64,000 nucleotides of DNA from Larimichthys crocea (Eukaryota > Chordata > Actinopteri > Sciaenidae): positions 15,293,403 through 15,357,402 of the forward strand of contig NC_040022.1 in assembly GCF_000972845.2 (NCBI RefSeq), written 5' to 3'. A model generated the notes under the pieces. That model was not told the DNA's origin and ran no database searches. It was given only the letters and a program-made list of their open reading frames with translations. Below are positions 9,801-21,795 of this stretch, piece by piece. The position numbers and the translations under genes are program-made. Positions within the stretch are counted from its first letter, which is position 1. Each line of letters opens with the position of its first letter.

Positions 9801-12800
9801 TGGATACTAAGACCTGGATAACTGAGAATTTTCACAGACAAAGACAATCCTACTTTTCTTAATACTATAGCTTACTGGAGTCAGTGAGGCTCCTGCGGGA
9901 CAGTGTCCCTCTTGATGGGGGCTTTGTCTCCCCATCGCTTTCGTCCAGTCTCCCTCCCAGAGTTTGGTCGAAGGAGACTCTCTCTAGAGCTCTCCTCAGA
10001 CGATGCATCTCCAGCTCGCCCTGAGGAGATGAGAAACTCCGCGCTGCCATGGTTGAACGGGCCAGTGCTTTATGTCTCCTTCGACACTCCTCACCTCCAT
10101 CCAGATGGCCACTCTGGTTGTAAAAGAGGGGCTATGTATGATATTTTGTATATTCCAGGAGCAATCAACTTCTGGCTCAAGTACTACATTGGTTATGGAA
10201 TATTTCAACAGCCCTCAATAATGACTGTCAACTAAGAGCAACAAAGCTAGAGGTTGCCCCCCTCTCTCAAAACACAGCATGCCTTGTGGCTTTATTGTTT
10301 TCTGGTTTACTGTGTTGGTGGATAAATTGGTATCTTTCAAAAGCTACAATAGATTTCTCTCACTATTATTGTTGCAATTTGTCATAAAGCAGTGGGTAGA
10401 GAAAGTAAAAAATTCTCTTTGATTCACTGACAGATGAAAACGTTTTTTTGCTGTCAAACTATTTTGTTGTGGTGGTGGAGGTGTCTTTTTATGTCTTTTT
10501 CTTGCCTAAGTTTTGGCAGAAAAAAACACAAAACTGCTTTATGGGGGAATCTGTTACAATCAGTCTCACCTTTTCTGCCCTGTTATCAGAGGTTTCCACT
10601 GAGAGGTTTTGTTGCCACGCAGAGTCTGCCCACCGAGACAGGGATGATCTCTGTTCCGGAGGGGGCATCTTTTCAAGGCCTTGGGGTAGAGACCCTGTAT
10701 CCAGCACTGGATCAGACGTGTGAGGGTCAGGCAGAAAGACCCTGTCTGTAGTGTCAGAGTTGGACGAGGCGTGTATGTGTGAGTGGGACTGTGTCTGTAG
10801 ACTCCGCTCACTACTGAGGGAGCAGCGAGTGAGGACATACTGCTCCTGGATGTAAGAGCTCTCTTGGATCCTCCTCCTCACGTCACTGGACCAGTCTAGT
10901 TCCACACCTAGAGCGGGTAAATAGTAAGCGTGACGTGTCTAGCCTTGGATTTTGCATACTAGGTATTCACTACAAGATTCATTGATAAGCAACAGACCTG
11001 GGCTGGTGCCAGGGTCTGTGTCTCTGGCACAGGAGAACTCAGAGGAGATTTCTCTGGAAATCTCCCTCAGTGCCTCTTCCAAGTCATTGCCATCTGCACA
11101 CGTCACCACAGGCATTAACTCAGAGGCAGGAGGTGAAAGCTCATCATTTGATTGGCCAAAAACTGAACCAGTGGACCCACGATGTACACCTTTATAGCCA
11201 CGCCTTTGAGACTATAAAACAAGACAGTTATTAAGATATATTAATATATTATTATATATTTTATATTGAGAAATGTTTTTCCATGCAGACACACACAGGT
11301 GCGATGTATACCTCTGTCTTTTTTGCTTTGAAATTTGTCATATCGTACAGGGTGCAATATCCAATTAGACGATTCCCAGGGTAGAGTGGAGGGATTTCAT
11401 TGGGTGAAAGAAAAGCCTCCATGTTCTCTGGCAGGTACCAATCAATCCGTACATCAGTCAGCACAGGTTCAAAGGCCTTTTTCAGAGACTTGATTAACTG
11501 TGGAGAAAGATTGGACACAATATCCATAATTTTTTTACAGACTTTACAATAAAACTTTTAGAACTGACAAGTCACCAGTGGTCAAAGAAGTATTCAGATT
11601 TTTACAGACAATGTTAATGTGAAAATACTCCATTACAAATAAAAGTCATGCAATCAAAATCTTACTTTTTTAAATTACAGAAGTATATTCACTGATTTGT
11701 ACTGCAGAGAAATGGCCCCAGTGACTCATATATTATTTTATATCACACTATCACTTAATACTGATTCATCAATGTGAACTAAAAGTAGTCTTTTACCGGT
11801 GTAGCTGGTCACAGTACAGCTAGGTTTAACTACTTTCCACACAGTAGTTTGGTCCTTTAGTGCCAACAACAACAATAAATCTAAAACCGAAACAATGGGG
11901 CCCAACTGCACGTTTTTGTAAGTGGTCACAAGTCAAGATGGGGATATACTTGGGATATACTGGTCTCATCTTTAACAATGTGTTGTATTTTAGCAGATGT
12001 TCTTAAATCTGTCAAATTATTTAGTAAAGATCACAATGTTTCCTTGTGAAATGTAGTAATAAATAGTCAAAATTGTACCTGTTTTTTATGCGATACAACT
12101 ACCAAAATTTGATTGTACTTGTTCTGCAATTCATATTTATTCCAATAGGTGTCAGTGTTGCACTGCTGCTGACCTTAGGCTGGAGTCTCTCCTCATCATC
12201 CAAGAACTCTGTAGTCCCTCCTGTCAGTTTGGCAACGCCCTGCAGGAGTCTCCTGCAGGCTCGGGGACCAAGGCCCAGGCCAAAGCATCTGCAGAGGTGA
12301 TGCAGGATATACATAAAAAAAACTAAATTATGATGCCATAATTATTATGTTTTTTCAGCTATTATGGAGTGATTCACTTTGATTCACTGCCTGCACTTGG
12401 TTTTACCATCTGAACAAATCAAGTACCAGCCTCTTGCATCGACTCAGACTTACGTAAGTATCTATTTATGAAACCATAATGGCATACAGAGGCTTCCATG
12501 TGTCTTGAGAAAAGAGGACATTTGGAGTCATCAAACAGACAGAACTGTTATTTGGGCACTCAGAGGGATCACAAGCCATTTGGCTAATTGAGAGTTTGAA
12601 AAGAGCAAGGGGGACAGAATAATTGAAAAGACTCAGATCTTGAGTGTCGAATGTCTCTCAAGAAAAAAATCTATTCTGCCTTAATAAGAAGACATAAAAC
12701 CAAAATACAAAGACAGCAAACATGCACATAGTGTGCGAAGGGACAGCCAAAATACAGTGGAGAAAGTCACTCCAACAGGAGAATACTAATGAGAGATAAA

Positions 12801-15800
12801 TGGAGTTATTGTGCATTGCTGAAGGGCCTGGGGAAAACCAGAGGGGCGTGACTCTTACTGCAGAGAGCACTTAACGGGATTACTGGGCGGGGCTGAAGGA
12901 TACCTCAGCCCTTTCTTTCACAGTGCCTTGGTCTCACTTCCTCTTCTTGCATGCCCTCTCTTCCTATCTGCTTCTCTCTTGCTCTCTTTCCTCCCCCACA
13001 TCTCTCTCGTATGCCATATTTATCACCTTCTTCTTCCTGCACTCACTGCACTCTATTCCTCTCTGCTTCCTTGTCACCCACATTGATTTAATGTCCTATC
13101 ACACACAGCCACAGAATAAATCTTTTTTAACTAGTTTTTTAAATTAATGTTAATTTTGTACGTGTTTGCCTTATATCAGATAGCCACCTGTACAATGGGT
13201 TTAATATCTAATTGGCAGTTTAGTTTTAACTTTGTTTTTAGTACCTGCCAGCGCATGTATTCCTGCGGACCAGCTCCAGCACTTTAGCTACATTGGTGAT
13301 GGATCCATCTGTGATGATGAAGACTTGGCGAGGATATGAGCGCTGCATGGGCTGCTGGTACACCCAAGACAGCGCCCCGAGCAGGTTGGTGCCTCGCATG
13401 TCTGCTCTCATCCTCTGGACGTACTCATACGCCTGCATCAGAGTGACCTGTGTGCGTACGCAGAGAGACAGAGCAGGAAAGATGCTATCAGATCTACAGT
13501 AAAATAAAAACAGCAACACCTGTCCAACTGCGTGACGTCGACTGTGCAAACATACACCTATGTTGTCAAGATAAATTCACTGTTTGATATCAGATGCCCC
13601 AATTACCCTGTGAGGGTAGCAGAGAATTGAATCAGTACGTCTCTAATAAAGAGAGAGCAAACATACACACATTAGCACCTGCTTTAAAACCACCTCAAAT
13701 CACACCGTGGACAAACATGCCTGACAGGAGAGGAGATGGAAGGACATCTCCTGCCTTCGTGAAAATGCATGAAAGGTCACCATATGGTCGAGAGTATGTG
13801 CAAAGACTGTTTGTCCATGTAGCCCCTGGTCTGGATAAAACCTGATACTCTGCTACTAAGGCAACCCAAGGAGCTGACCTATTGTTTGATTAGAGAGTTG
13901 ACAAAATAGAACAGATAGTCCTCCATGGTTGAAAAACATCAGCTTTTAGGAAACATGATCCAAACCCTCTCTGTGTGTGTTGTCACTGAAAAGAATTCAT
14001 ATGTTATTAAGAATAACATTTGTTTAAAAGAAAATCTTAAAAACAGGGCTGGTTCAGATCATTATCTAAATCTAAGCAAGGTGATTGTGTAAAGCTAACA
14101 TCAGTGCCGAGCTTGCTGGCGGTGAACAGAGGCTTAATGGTAGTGCCGAAGCCCACAATGTTGAGCATGGTGCCAGAAGGGAGACTCTTCAATGCCACCA
14201 CCATGGCTTCCTGTGGAAACAAGACAGGATGAGGTCAGATTAAAGCACGTACAGCTTACAACTAAAAACTAAAATCATTGGTATGTTTTTAATCCCGCCT
14301 GCAGCTCACCTTTACACGGTGGATGTTGGTCCCACTCATGCTGCCACTGCGATCCACGAGGAACAGCAGTTCTCTGGTGGCTTTGTGCAGCTCTAGAGGT
14401 TCACACAGTAAGTCAGGACAGAAGTTGAGCATCAAGACGGGGCTGCTCAGAATGTCCTTGTGGTATCGCTTCCTCACAAACTCCAGCTGCAAGTGGAACA
14501 TCGGCATGTCAGCGCGTGTGATATCAAAGGTAGATAAAGAGATGTAGTAAAGCAGTGTGTGAGTAACTACCTTCCTCTCAGGTTCTGAATCTTTGCGAGT
14601 ACAGCGAATGAAATCACGTCGGGAACAGATCTGCTGTTCGTACTGACTGAATGAGAGCCTTCCTCTCTCTAATATGACCAGTGGGCTGTGAGGTTCTGTG
14701 GAAGAGGTTTGTTAACTGTCATACACAGATATCATAATGAAAAACACAACAACAAAGAGGGCAAACAAATTAAGTACAGTTTGAAATTGCTCACCACTGA
14801 GGTGCAGAATGATCTCTATGTGTCTGTCATATGGATGCTCCTGTGCCAAGGTAATGTAGGTAGCAGAGGCACTTTGGGCACTGGGGTCTGCATCTGCCCT
14901 CAGAGCGTGAGTGGGGCTCTCCAAGCCTACAAATCAGTTAAAGGAAAATTAAAGAGAGAAAAATAAATGTTTTTATAGGTTTTGGTGTTTTGATAAGTAA
15001 TAATGCCTTTTTTAATTTAAAATATATAAATGCCAGTCATGCATATTCAAAGTAATTTGTTCTTTTTCCATTTCTACAGAGCACACCAGTAGACCGGAAG
15101 ATTAAGTCCTCCATTTATCCCCTTCGGATACTGTGTTGTGGCTGTAGCACTCTTCTATAATCTCATTGATTTTATGTGTAATGACATTGCCCACTCTTCC
15201 AACATTTCACAATAGCTGCGTCAAGATTCACAGAATCAAAGATATTTGAGGAGTACCGGCCAGTAGGCAAGCCCCTCTGACCAGCAGCTGGAAGTTGAGT
15301 TCATAAGGTGCCAGGTTGGCAGCTGGACTGGTGAAAATGGCGTGGGCACATTGCTGCTCAGAGTCTAGAGCCCGATCTTGTTTCCCAGAGGTGGCACCGA
15401 AACAGCTGGTTGGTCTGAGGAGGAGAACAATACACAACAGTCAGGCTTTATTGCATATATTTAACTGAAATGTGCAGTGCTGGCTAAAACAGTGTTGTAG
15501 TTGAGACATAAATACCCATTCTCTTCAGATTTCCCTCCGTTTTCACTCTTGCTTGAAGGCATCTGTCCAGTGACGATTGGGGTAAGTAATGTGGGGTAGA
15601 CGATGCGAATTGCTCCATTTTCTAATGTGGGGAGCTCCAGTGTGGTGCTTATGACAACGGACACGATATCCATGGGACCAATGACGCCTGTGCCCACGAT
15701 GAAGGTGGTTCTTTCAAGGTCTTCGTCCAGGATGAGATGTCCTAAAGAAGAAATAGAGTAGTTACTCACATCATGAAACAATTCAAATAGACATAAGGAT

Positions 15801-18254
15801 ATCTCCAAATAATATATTTAGTGAAAACATATCAAAATGGTGAAATAGCTGCTTCCTGTTTTTGAACACTTGTTAAATAAATAAATCCCACAAGAGATGA
15901 ATGATATGAAATTAAAAAGAAAAAATGAAAAAGTTAAAGTTCAAATAAAGTTAAAGGACAACCACCTCTCCAAAAACAAACAAACAAACAAACAAACAGA
16001 AAAACAGAAAAAAATCCCATTACATCCCTCCTTTTCTGATCCCCTAATAACTTTCATATGGTCCCAAATATAAAATTATTTATGCCTTGAAATCAAAATA
16101 ACCTAAAGCTGCAAACGGGCTACTTGAATATGTGCAGTTTTGGCTGTATTAGAGATATTACTCCATGTACATGATGCCATCGTTTCCAATAAAATACTCC
16201 TAACTTCAAGTTGATATATGTTTGTACTAAGGGAACGCCATTTCACCATTAGGCAGGCAGCCAAATCTATTTGCCTCCCTTGTCCTTTCTATCCTCAGTG
16301 AGGCTAAAACAGGACAAAGAAGCAACTTACTGTAGCTATATTTGTATTCATGCAGAGAGCAGATCATTATAGCAGCAGACAGCAGTCTACAACAGTCCAA
16401 TGTAGTGGAAATGATTTGCGATTTTACTACATCATAGTACAAATCACAATTTTTACAGGAAGTCTCAGCAGGTTGAATTTCCTGAGCTGAAAGCTAAGCG
16501 TATCTTCTGTTATAAGCATTTGAAATTAGGGTATACAGACAACCGTACATTCATTCTTATTCAGATATTCTTCATCAGGTCTGGGTTTATAAACTAGAGT
16601 GTCTGCAGGACAGAGAAGCGATGACTGGTGGCTGCTGGCAGTGTCCATAAATGAATTAGATTGATTCTGCTCATTAACTGTTAGGGAAAGAAGTAGCCTT
16701 AAAAACATGGGTAATATGAGTTCTCATGGATGCATATCTATTTTCTTACATGTCAAGGTTTATGAAATCATATCATATAATTATATAGGCACCACAATAT
16801 AACATTTTTTTGTTCACAGCATTCATCTTCCTTCCTCACCGTTAGTGCATTGTATGTCGAGGCTGGAGCTTCCACAGCAGCCCCACTCCCGACCATTCCC
16901 ACAGTGGCCTTCAAGACCAGATCCAGGGCAGCAATCCAAACAGCAATCCTTCAGCTTCCCTCGGCTCTGGATCTGGACACCCACCAACCGACCCGCAATC
17001 ACAGCCTCAAAACCAACCACAACCTCCTTTTCCCCCAGAGGGTACACAAACACACCTGAGATGATGGAAATGTTTGACACACAAACACAAAAACAACTTC
17101 AGGCTTTGGAAACAATCAAACTACATCACATGTAGCATGTTTAAACATACAATAGATATTATGTAAGAGAATGATGAAGATCAATTCCCAGATTTCTGAA
17201 TGATTTCATTGCAGCTGCTTTGGACAAATGTATTTACTGTGATGTAACACGCTGACATAGCAGCTTTCAAAAGAACATTTCAAATGCTGTTTTGCTTCAT
17301 TTTGTTATTCACCATATTAACTGTGTTAACCAACTTTTAACAAGTTATTATTAGTTTTACAACTTTATCCAAAATTAGACTATTATTGGATTATTACAAA
17401 TTTACCCTTGTTCTTGTATTTTAATATGCCATAGTTCTGACTGTACTGAAAAAACTGCAGCCTTTAGGTGTCTAAGAAAGTCTCTCACCAGTTCCATATA
17501 TCATGTTTATGATAATAATTGTATGCTTGAGAGTTTCTAGTCTGGCTTTAGATTCTCCATAGTTACTTTATGAGACTGTCGGCAAGGTCATAAAACTAAA
17601 AAATAAGCTAAGCTAAACTAAAGTTAATAGATATGACTGATTTTAGTCATGTCAGATTTAAACGTAGGAGACAGCCCTTCCTGAAGTTCAAATGATCTGT
17701 GGTCTTCCTCATGAGTCAGTCCTACATTTTGTCAAATCATTTGTCCTCGGGGCATTTCTATGCCAACAGCACGCAGGTGTAAGTCCCAGTAAAACCACTT
17801 ATGTTTAGTCCACTCTAAATCCAGGACGTGATGTCTTATAAAATTTTATGATGATACATCTAAGCTTAATATATTTCCACCAAACTTTCACAAGCTCTTT
17901 TGCTAACAAACGAGGCGACATATCAGATTATGGTTGTAAACATTGTTTGCTGGCTGTTATATAATATTGGGTTGTTATTGGACGCACTTTTGAGGATTAA
18001 GTAAAGTAGGCTATCTAGTTATTTGAATTCCAACTCAAAACAATCTCATTCATTTATCTTTTATATGAATCAAAATACAGTTTTATTTCCAAGAGTGAAT
18101 CATCACACTACTCACCTTCTACAGACTCTGTGTCAGCATTAGCATAGGTAAGGTGTGCGGTGATGCCCAGGGAGCAGCCATTGGCACAGGACTTGATGCT
18201 GGAGGCCTTGAGTAGCAATGGTTCCCATGTAGAGCAGTTTCTCAGTCCCACCAT
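6836..18254 (-). CDS. vwa5b2: von Willebrand factor A domain-containing protein 5B2
   Basis: A VIT + VWA domain protein related to inter-alpha-trypsin inhibitor heavy chains and VWA5A; its molecular role is not established. Coding exons (transcript order): 18116-18254, 16840-17055, 15516-15741, 15257-15414, 14795-14926, 14571-14695, 14310-14486, 14100-14210, 13245-13447, 12174-12288, 11312-11497, 10998-11211, 10570-10907, 9876-10113, 9241-9579, 9032-9169, 8783-8911, 8654-8704, 8026-8128, 7676-7799, 6836-7597. All 21 phases match: 1407 aa against about 1240 in human. The start MVGLRNCSTW..SCANGCSLGI aligns with the family N-terminus. The VIT domain lies in the first ~150 residues. The VWA domain follows from about residue 370 with an intact MIDAS, DRSGSMSG (Asp about 377). 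A long Ser-rich low-complexity part and the conserved C-terminal block TAVALAWLEHRCAGYF..LLRHWD close the protein. The 51-base exon is the least certain. Confidence 0.95.
9676..9790. repeat. Fragment of a dispersed fish repeat in a vwa5b2 intron
   Basis: The run TACTTGAAGATGTTTTTCCT followed by CTTATCCAAGAGGCTTCTTT, with AGTTCT after it, matches a motif I know as very common in teleost genomes. Its parent element cannot be named from this fragment. It is in the intron between exons 9876-10113 and 9241-9579. Confidence 0.45.
11585..11700. repeat. Fragment of the 'ACTCCATTACAAGTAAAAGT' fish repeat family
   Basis: Contains AAAATACTCCATTACAAATA followed by AAAGTCATGCAATCAAAATC, the same family as the larger interrupted copy at about 56.9-58.35 kb. 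It lies in a vwa5b2 intron. Confidence 0.5.
15973..16001. repeat. (AAAC)n microsatellite
   Basis: Tandem AAAC units within an A-rich stretch in a vwa5b2 intron. Confidence 0.85.
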
Positions 18255-18878
18255 CTTTCCAGGTCAGCACCAAGCCTCTTATCTGCTGGTTGTATAAGAA
18301 CACAGGTACAGAGACCAGTGAAGCACACAGGAAGAGGAATATGTGAGTGTGCATTTAAATTCTCTCATTTTCCATTTTCCGTTCACAGCATAATCACAAT
18401 AATCTTTGTAAATTAGACCAGATTTTTCTAGTGTCATTCAAAAGCATCAGCAATGTCTATTATATGTATAATTTATATGTACGAATGCCTGCCGCATGTT
18501 TATTTGTACGTGTCAGCTCTTGGACATGTAAGTAAGCTATCTCCTCTCTGCAGGCTCTTAGCAACCAACTGTGGTAGTTTGAGTGTAAGAGGCTTGGTCA
18601 ATCATTAACGCTGCAGGTCAACACTTACTACACTATGCATCATGCTTAACATATACAATCACTGGTCAACCTGTATGCAAATCCATGTAGACTTATGACA
18701 AGTGTCTTAGACTACGCTAAACTGAAACTTAGTAACAAACCACTAACTATTCCCTTCAGTTTCTGTTTATGAAACTCAAGCAACAACTCTTCATGACTAC
18801 TTAATAACTTTAAGTGCAGCAGGTGCAGAGACCAGTGTGCAGATCACAGCTTAGAGACTGGCAGACTGCACAAAACCA

Positions 18879-18976
18879 TGTGTGTGTGTGTGCATGTGTG
18901 CATGTGTGTGTATGTGTGTGTACACACACATGCGGGCATTTGTGTGTGTGCATGTGTGTGCATGTGTGTGTGTGTT
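18879..18976. repeat. Imperfect (GT)n / (GCATGT) tract
   Basis: Nearly 100 bases of alternating GT with interspersed GCATG and one inverted patch (TACACACACA), so a purine-pyrimidine alternating run. Confidence 0.9.
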
Positions 18977-19266
18977 TGCTGTGGTCCAGGTAATGTTTTT
19001 TTCACATCTACCTTTCTAACAAGATCAACAGCCTCCATCTGGCTACCGTGCTCTCAGCTCATAACAGGCAAATAAATGCCTGGTTTGCTAAAGTAGGACA
19101 AAGTGAGGCTGTCAGAATACAAACAAAAGGAAAAGTACAGGATAGCACCTCTATGTATACTGCGAAGACTCAGAACTGTGGCAAAGCTGATGAATAAGCC
19201 TGGCAGAGTAACTGTTCAGTGTTATCACTGAGAGATAAGGACTTCTTTGCACATTATGATGTTGAA

Positions 19267-19297
19267 TTTGTGTGTGTGTGTGTGTGTGTGTGTGTGG
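19267..19297. repeat. (GT)n microsatellite
   Basis: About 15 uninterrupted GT units. Confidence 0.95.
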
Positions 19298-21551
19298 TTT
19301 TAATTACACTATATCAATATATGGTGCAGGATGAATGATGTAAACACTACACATGCACATACTAGCCTTGTAAAGTTCTGTCTAAAACTCAAATGCAGAT
19401 ATTTGCAGGAAGACATGTTGGCACACAAGTTGCTATGACAGCTGTTATTTAAAAAAAAAAATCCACATCTTACAGAGAGAAACTGTATTTCCTCTGTGAG
19501 GTTTAATTATGCTGTCTGGGTGTTTGCAGTAGCATAGCTGGCAAAGAGTTAGCTCTGATCAGCACTGCAGTCCTTTTATGTCAGTTACAATCTTCAGTTA
19601 ACAAGTAACATAATCATGCAGGAACACTTACTGTACTGTTCTGTGCACTGTCAGGTAATTTGCCTTGCCTGCCTTGTGTCCACTCTCAGCATCACTCCAC
19701 CATCACATCTGCTCGCAGGTTTCCCAGTGAGGAGTTTTCCTGGTAACAGATACTGCTCCCCTCGCTCTCTCTCTCTCTCTCTCGCACTCTCTCTGTCTGT
19801 CTCCCTCTCTCTGGCTTTCTCTCACTCCCCACAAATCCACCGGTCCTATAAGGAAAGAATCATTTCACAGAGTAGAGCCATTTATTCAGAGACATGATAT
19901 TAGAAATATATTCCAAAACTGTATCTGAGTTGAATATTGTCTATATATATATTAACAGATTAGTCCTTGTATAGCATATAAGACATCAAACCCAAAATCT
20001 TGAGTAACTACATAACATTTATTTCCAGTATCGGGCAATCATGTCCCTTTCGGAAGACCTGGAAATGTCACTAATGTGATCAATCATCAACATGCAGCTC
20101 TGCACTAACCCACATTTCCTGTAAAGTGAAATGTCATCTGCTTACCTGCTCTGACCTGAACCACAGAGCTAATCACAAACTATGATCCTGAACCTGCTTG
20201 TGTTCGGACAACAAGCTAACACACAACGGTAAGTGAGGCAAGAGCCTGCTTCTCATCCAGACAATTGGCTGTGATGGTAGCAGCACCATAATTCATGGCT
20301 AATGGCTCGGGCCAGAGAGAGGAGGGAGGGTGATGTGTTCTGCCTCTTCCAACAGGTCAGTGAGAGCAGCAGGCGTGGGTAGGTGAGACCAAAGAAGCAG
20401 CAGCTTTTTGTCTTCTATTCTTCATTTTAATGGCTCCAATGTGCCAGACATGGAAAAAGAAACCAAAACAGTAAAGCTACATTTGAAAAAAAAAAAAAAA
20501 AAAGAGAACATACGGAGTGCCAAACAAGTAAGAATAAGACATATGAGCATGAAAAGCTGTGTGTTGATTTAATCTGTTTCTTCATATTATCAATATATAA
20601 TGAATTACTATTTTAAACAAAGCTGTTGGTTAACACCAAAACCAAAGCAGAAATTGTTTTTCTTATTTTATTTTCTTATGTTATATGCCATTTATTCTAT
20701 AGTCTTATTACAGACCAGTGTTTGGAATATAACAAAACAAAATAACAACAAAAAAGTTCATTAATGATCATGACTTAAATTTTCTGACTTAAAGACTAGT
20801 GAAGTCTTGTGATTACTGAGAGGAGACATGACTTTCATTGTTTCAATGTTTTTTTCAATAAATGTTCGAGCATCAACCTTCGTGGCTGTGAAGTGAAGCT
20901 GATGCGAAAGTGCCAGAAACTGCAGTTGACGTTCATCAGTTCAGTTCCATGTTTGTTTGCACAGACAAAGAGGTAACAGGGCTATTTTAGTGCAACAGAT
21001 AATTAGTTTAATGAGTAGCATAAAAATCATATTGCTTCCCATATGGCACATAAAAGGGATCTGTAAGAACAGAGGACACAAGATTGTTTGTTTTATTGAT
21101 TTACTGATTTTTTTCCGTTTATTATTTTGTAGTGCTTGCAGGCGTGTGTGAGCAGAGAGAGGGGCAACTGAGGTCAGAATAGTGTAATAACAACAGTAAT
21201 ATCCTAATATTTTTGATACCTTTTTAATATTTCAGGTGGGAAGCAGTCAACTGTTTGTTTTGATGTTCAAGTCCTGCTTCAGCCTTTTATATAGTATAGT
21301 AGTATACTGAAAACCATATTCTTCATACACATCCAACTTCCAACAAATCAAAATACCATACTTTGATTTGGGGTATGATTATAATTATGAGTTTATCAAT
21401 AAAATCCTCATTCTTTTTCTGTGAGTGTGTATGAGAGAGAGCGAGTGAGGTATCAGTATTTCCAATTTGTGTCCCATACTGCCTCCGTGTGGCCTTTTTC
21501 ATTTTTTAGGTAAAGGTAAATTAAGGTAAATGATGACAATTGTGTACAGAA

Positions 21552-21795
21552 AGACCCTTTTCCCAGCAGCCATTTTGACATTAAATAGTAGGTATACACA
21601 GGTGTTACCAGTGATAGTAATTAAGGTCACGTTCCATTCAGTTCAAGCAGAGTCAGCGTGCTGCTGTTGTGCAGCTGCTGGCTCACTTTAAAGGCTCTGC
21701 TGCAATAAATGGAATGGAACCTTAATTACTATCATTGGAAACACCTGAGCTGACCCTACTATTTCATGTCAAAGTGGCTGCTGTCAAAAAGGTCT
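21552..21795. mobile_element. Fold-back (long inverted repeat) element
   Basis: The two ends are imperfect reverse complements over about 75-80 bases: left arm about 21552-21635 (AGACCCTTTT..CAGCAGCCATTTTGACAT..ATAGTAATTAAGGT), right arm about 21710-21795 (mirror form ending AAAAAGGTCT). The centre is a GC-richer hairpin around AGCAGAG..GCTCTGC. This is the structure of fold-back/MITE elements. No reading frame and no clear target duplication were seen, so the family is not assigned. Confidence 0.75.

Larger units (their letters stand above)
18255..21551. other. Spacer upstream of vwa5b2 with microsatellites
   Basis: No coding exon recognised. It must contain the vwa5b2 5' UTR and promoter, but neither a TATA box nor a clear upstream non-coding exon could be assigned. 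Simple repeats: imperfect (GT)n 18879-18976, (GT)n 19267-19297, (CT)n about 19766-19810 and an A run near 20490-20504. Short reading frames here are low-complexity or unlike any family. Confidence 0.6.
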
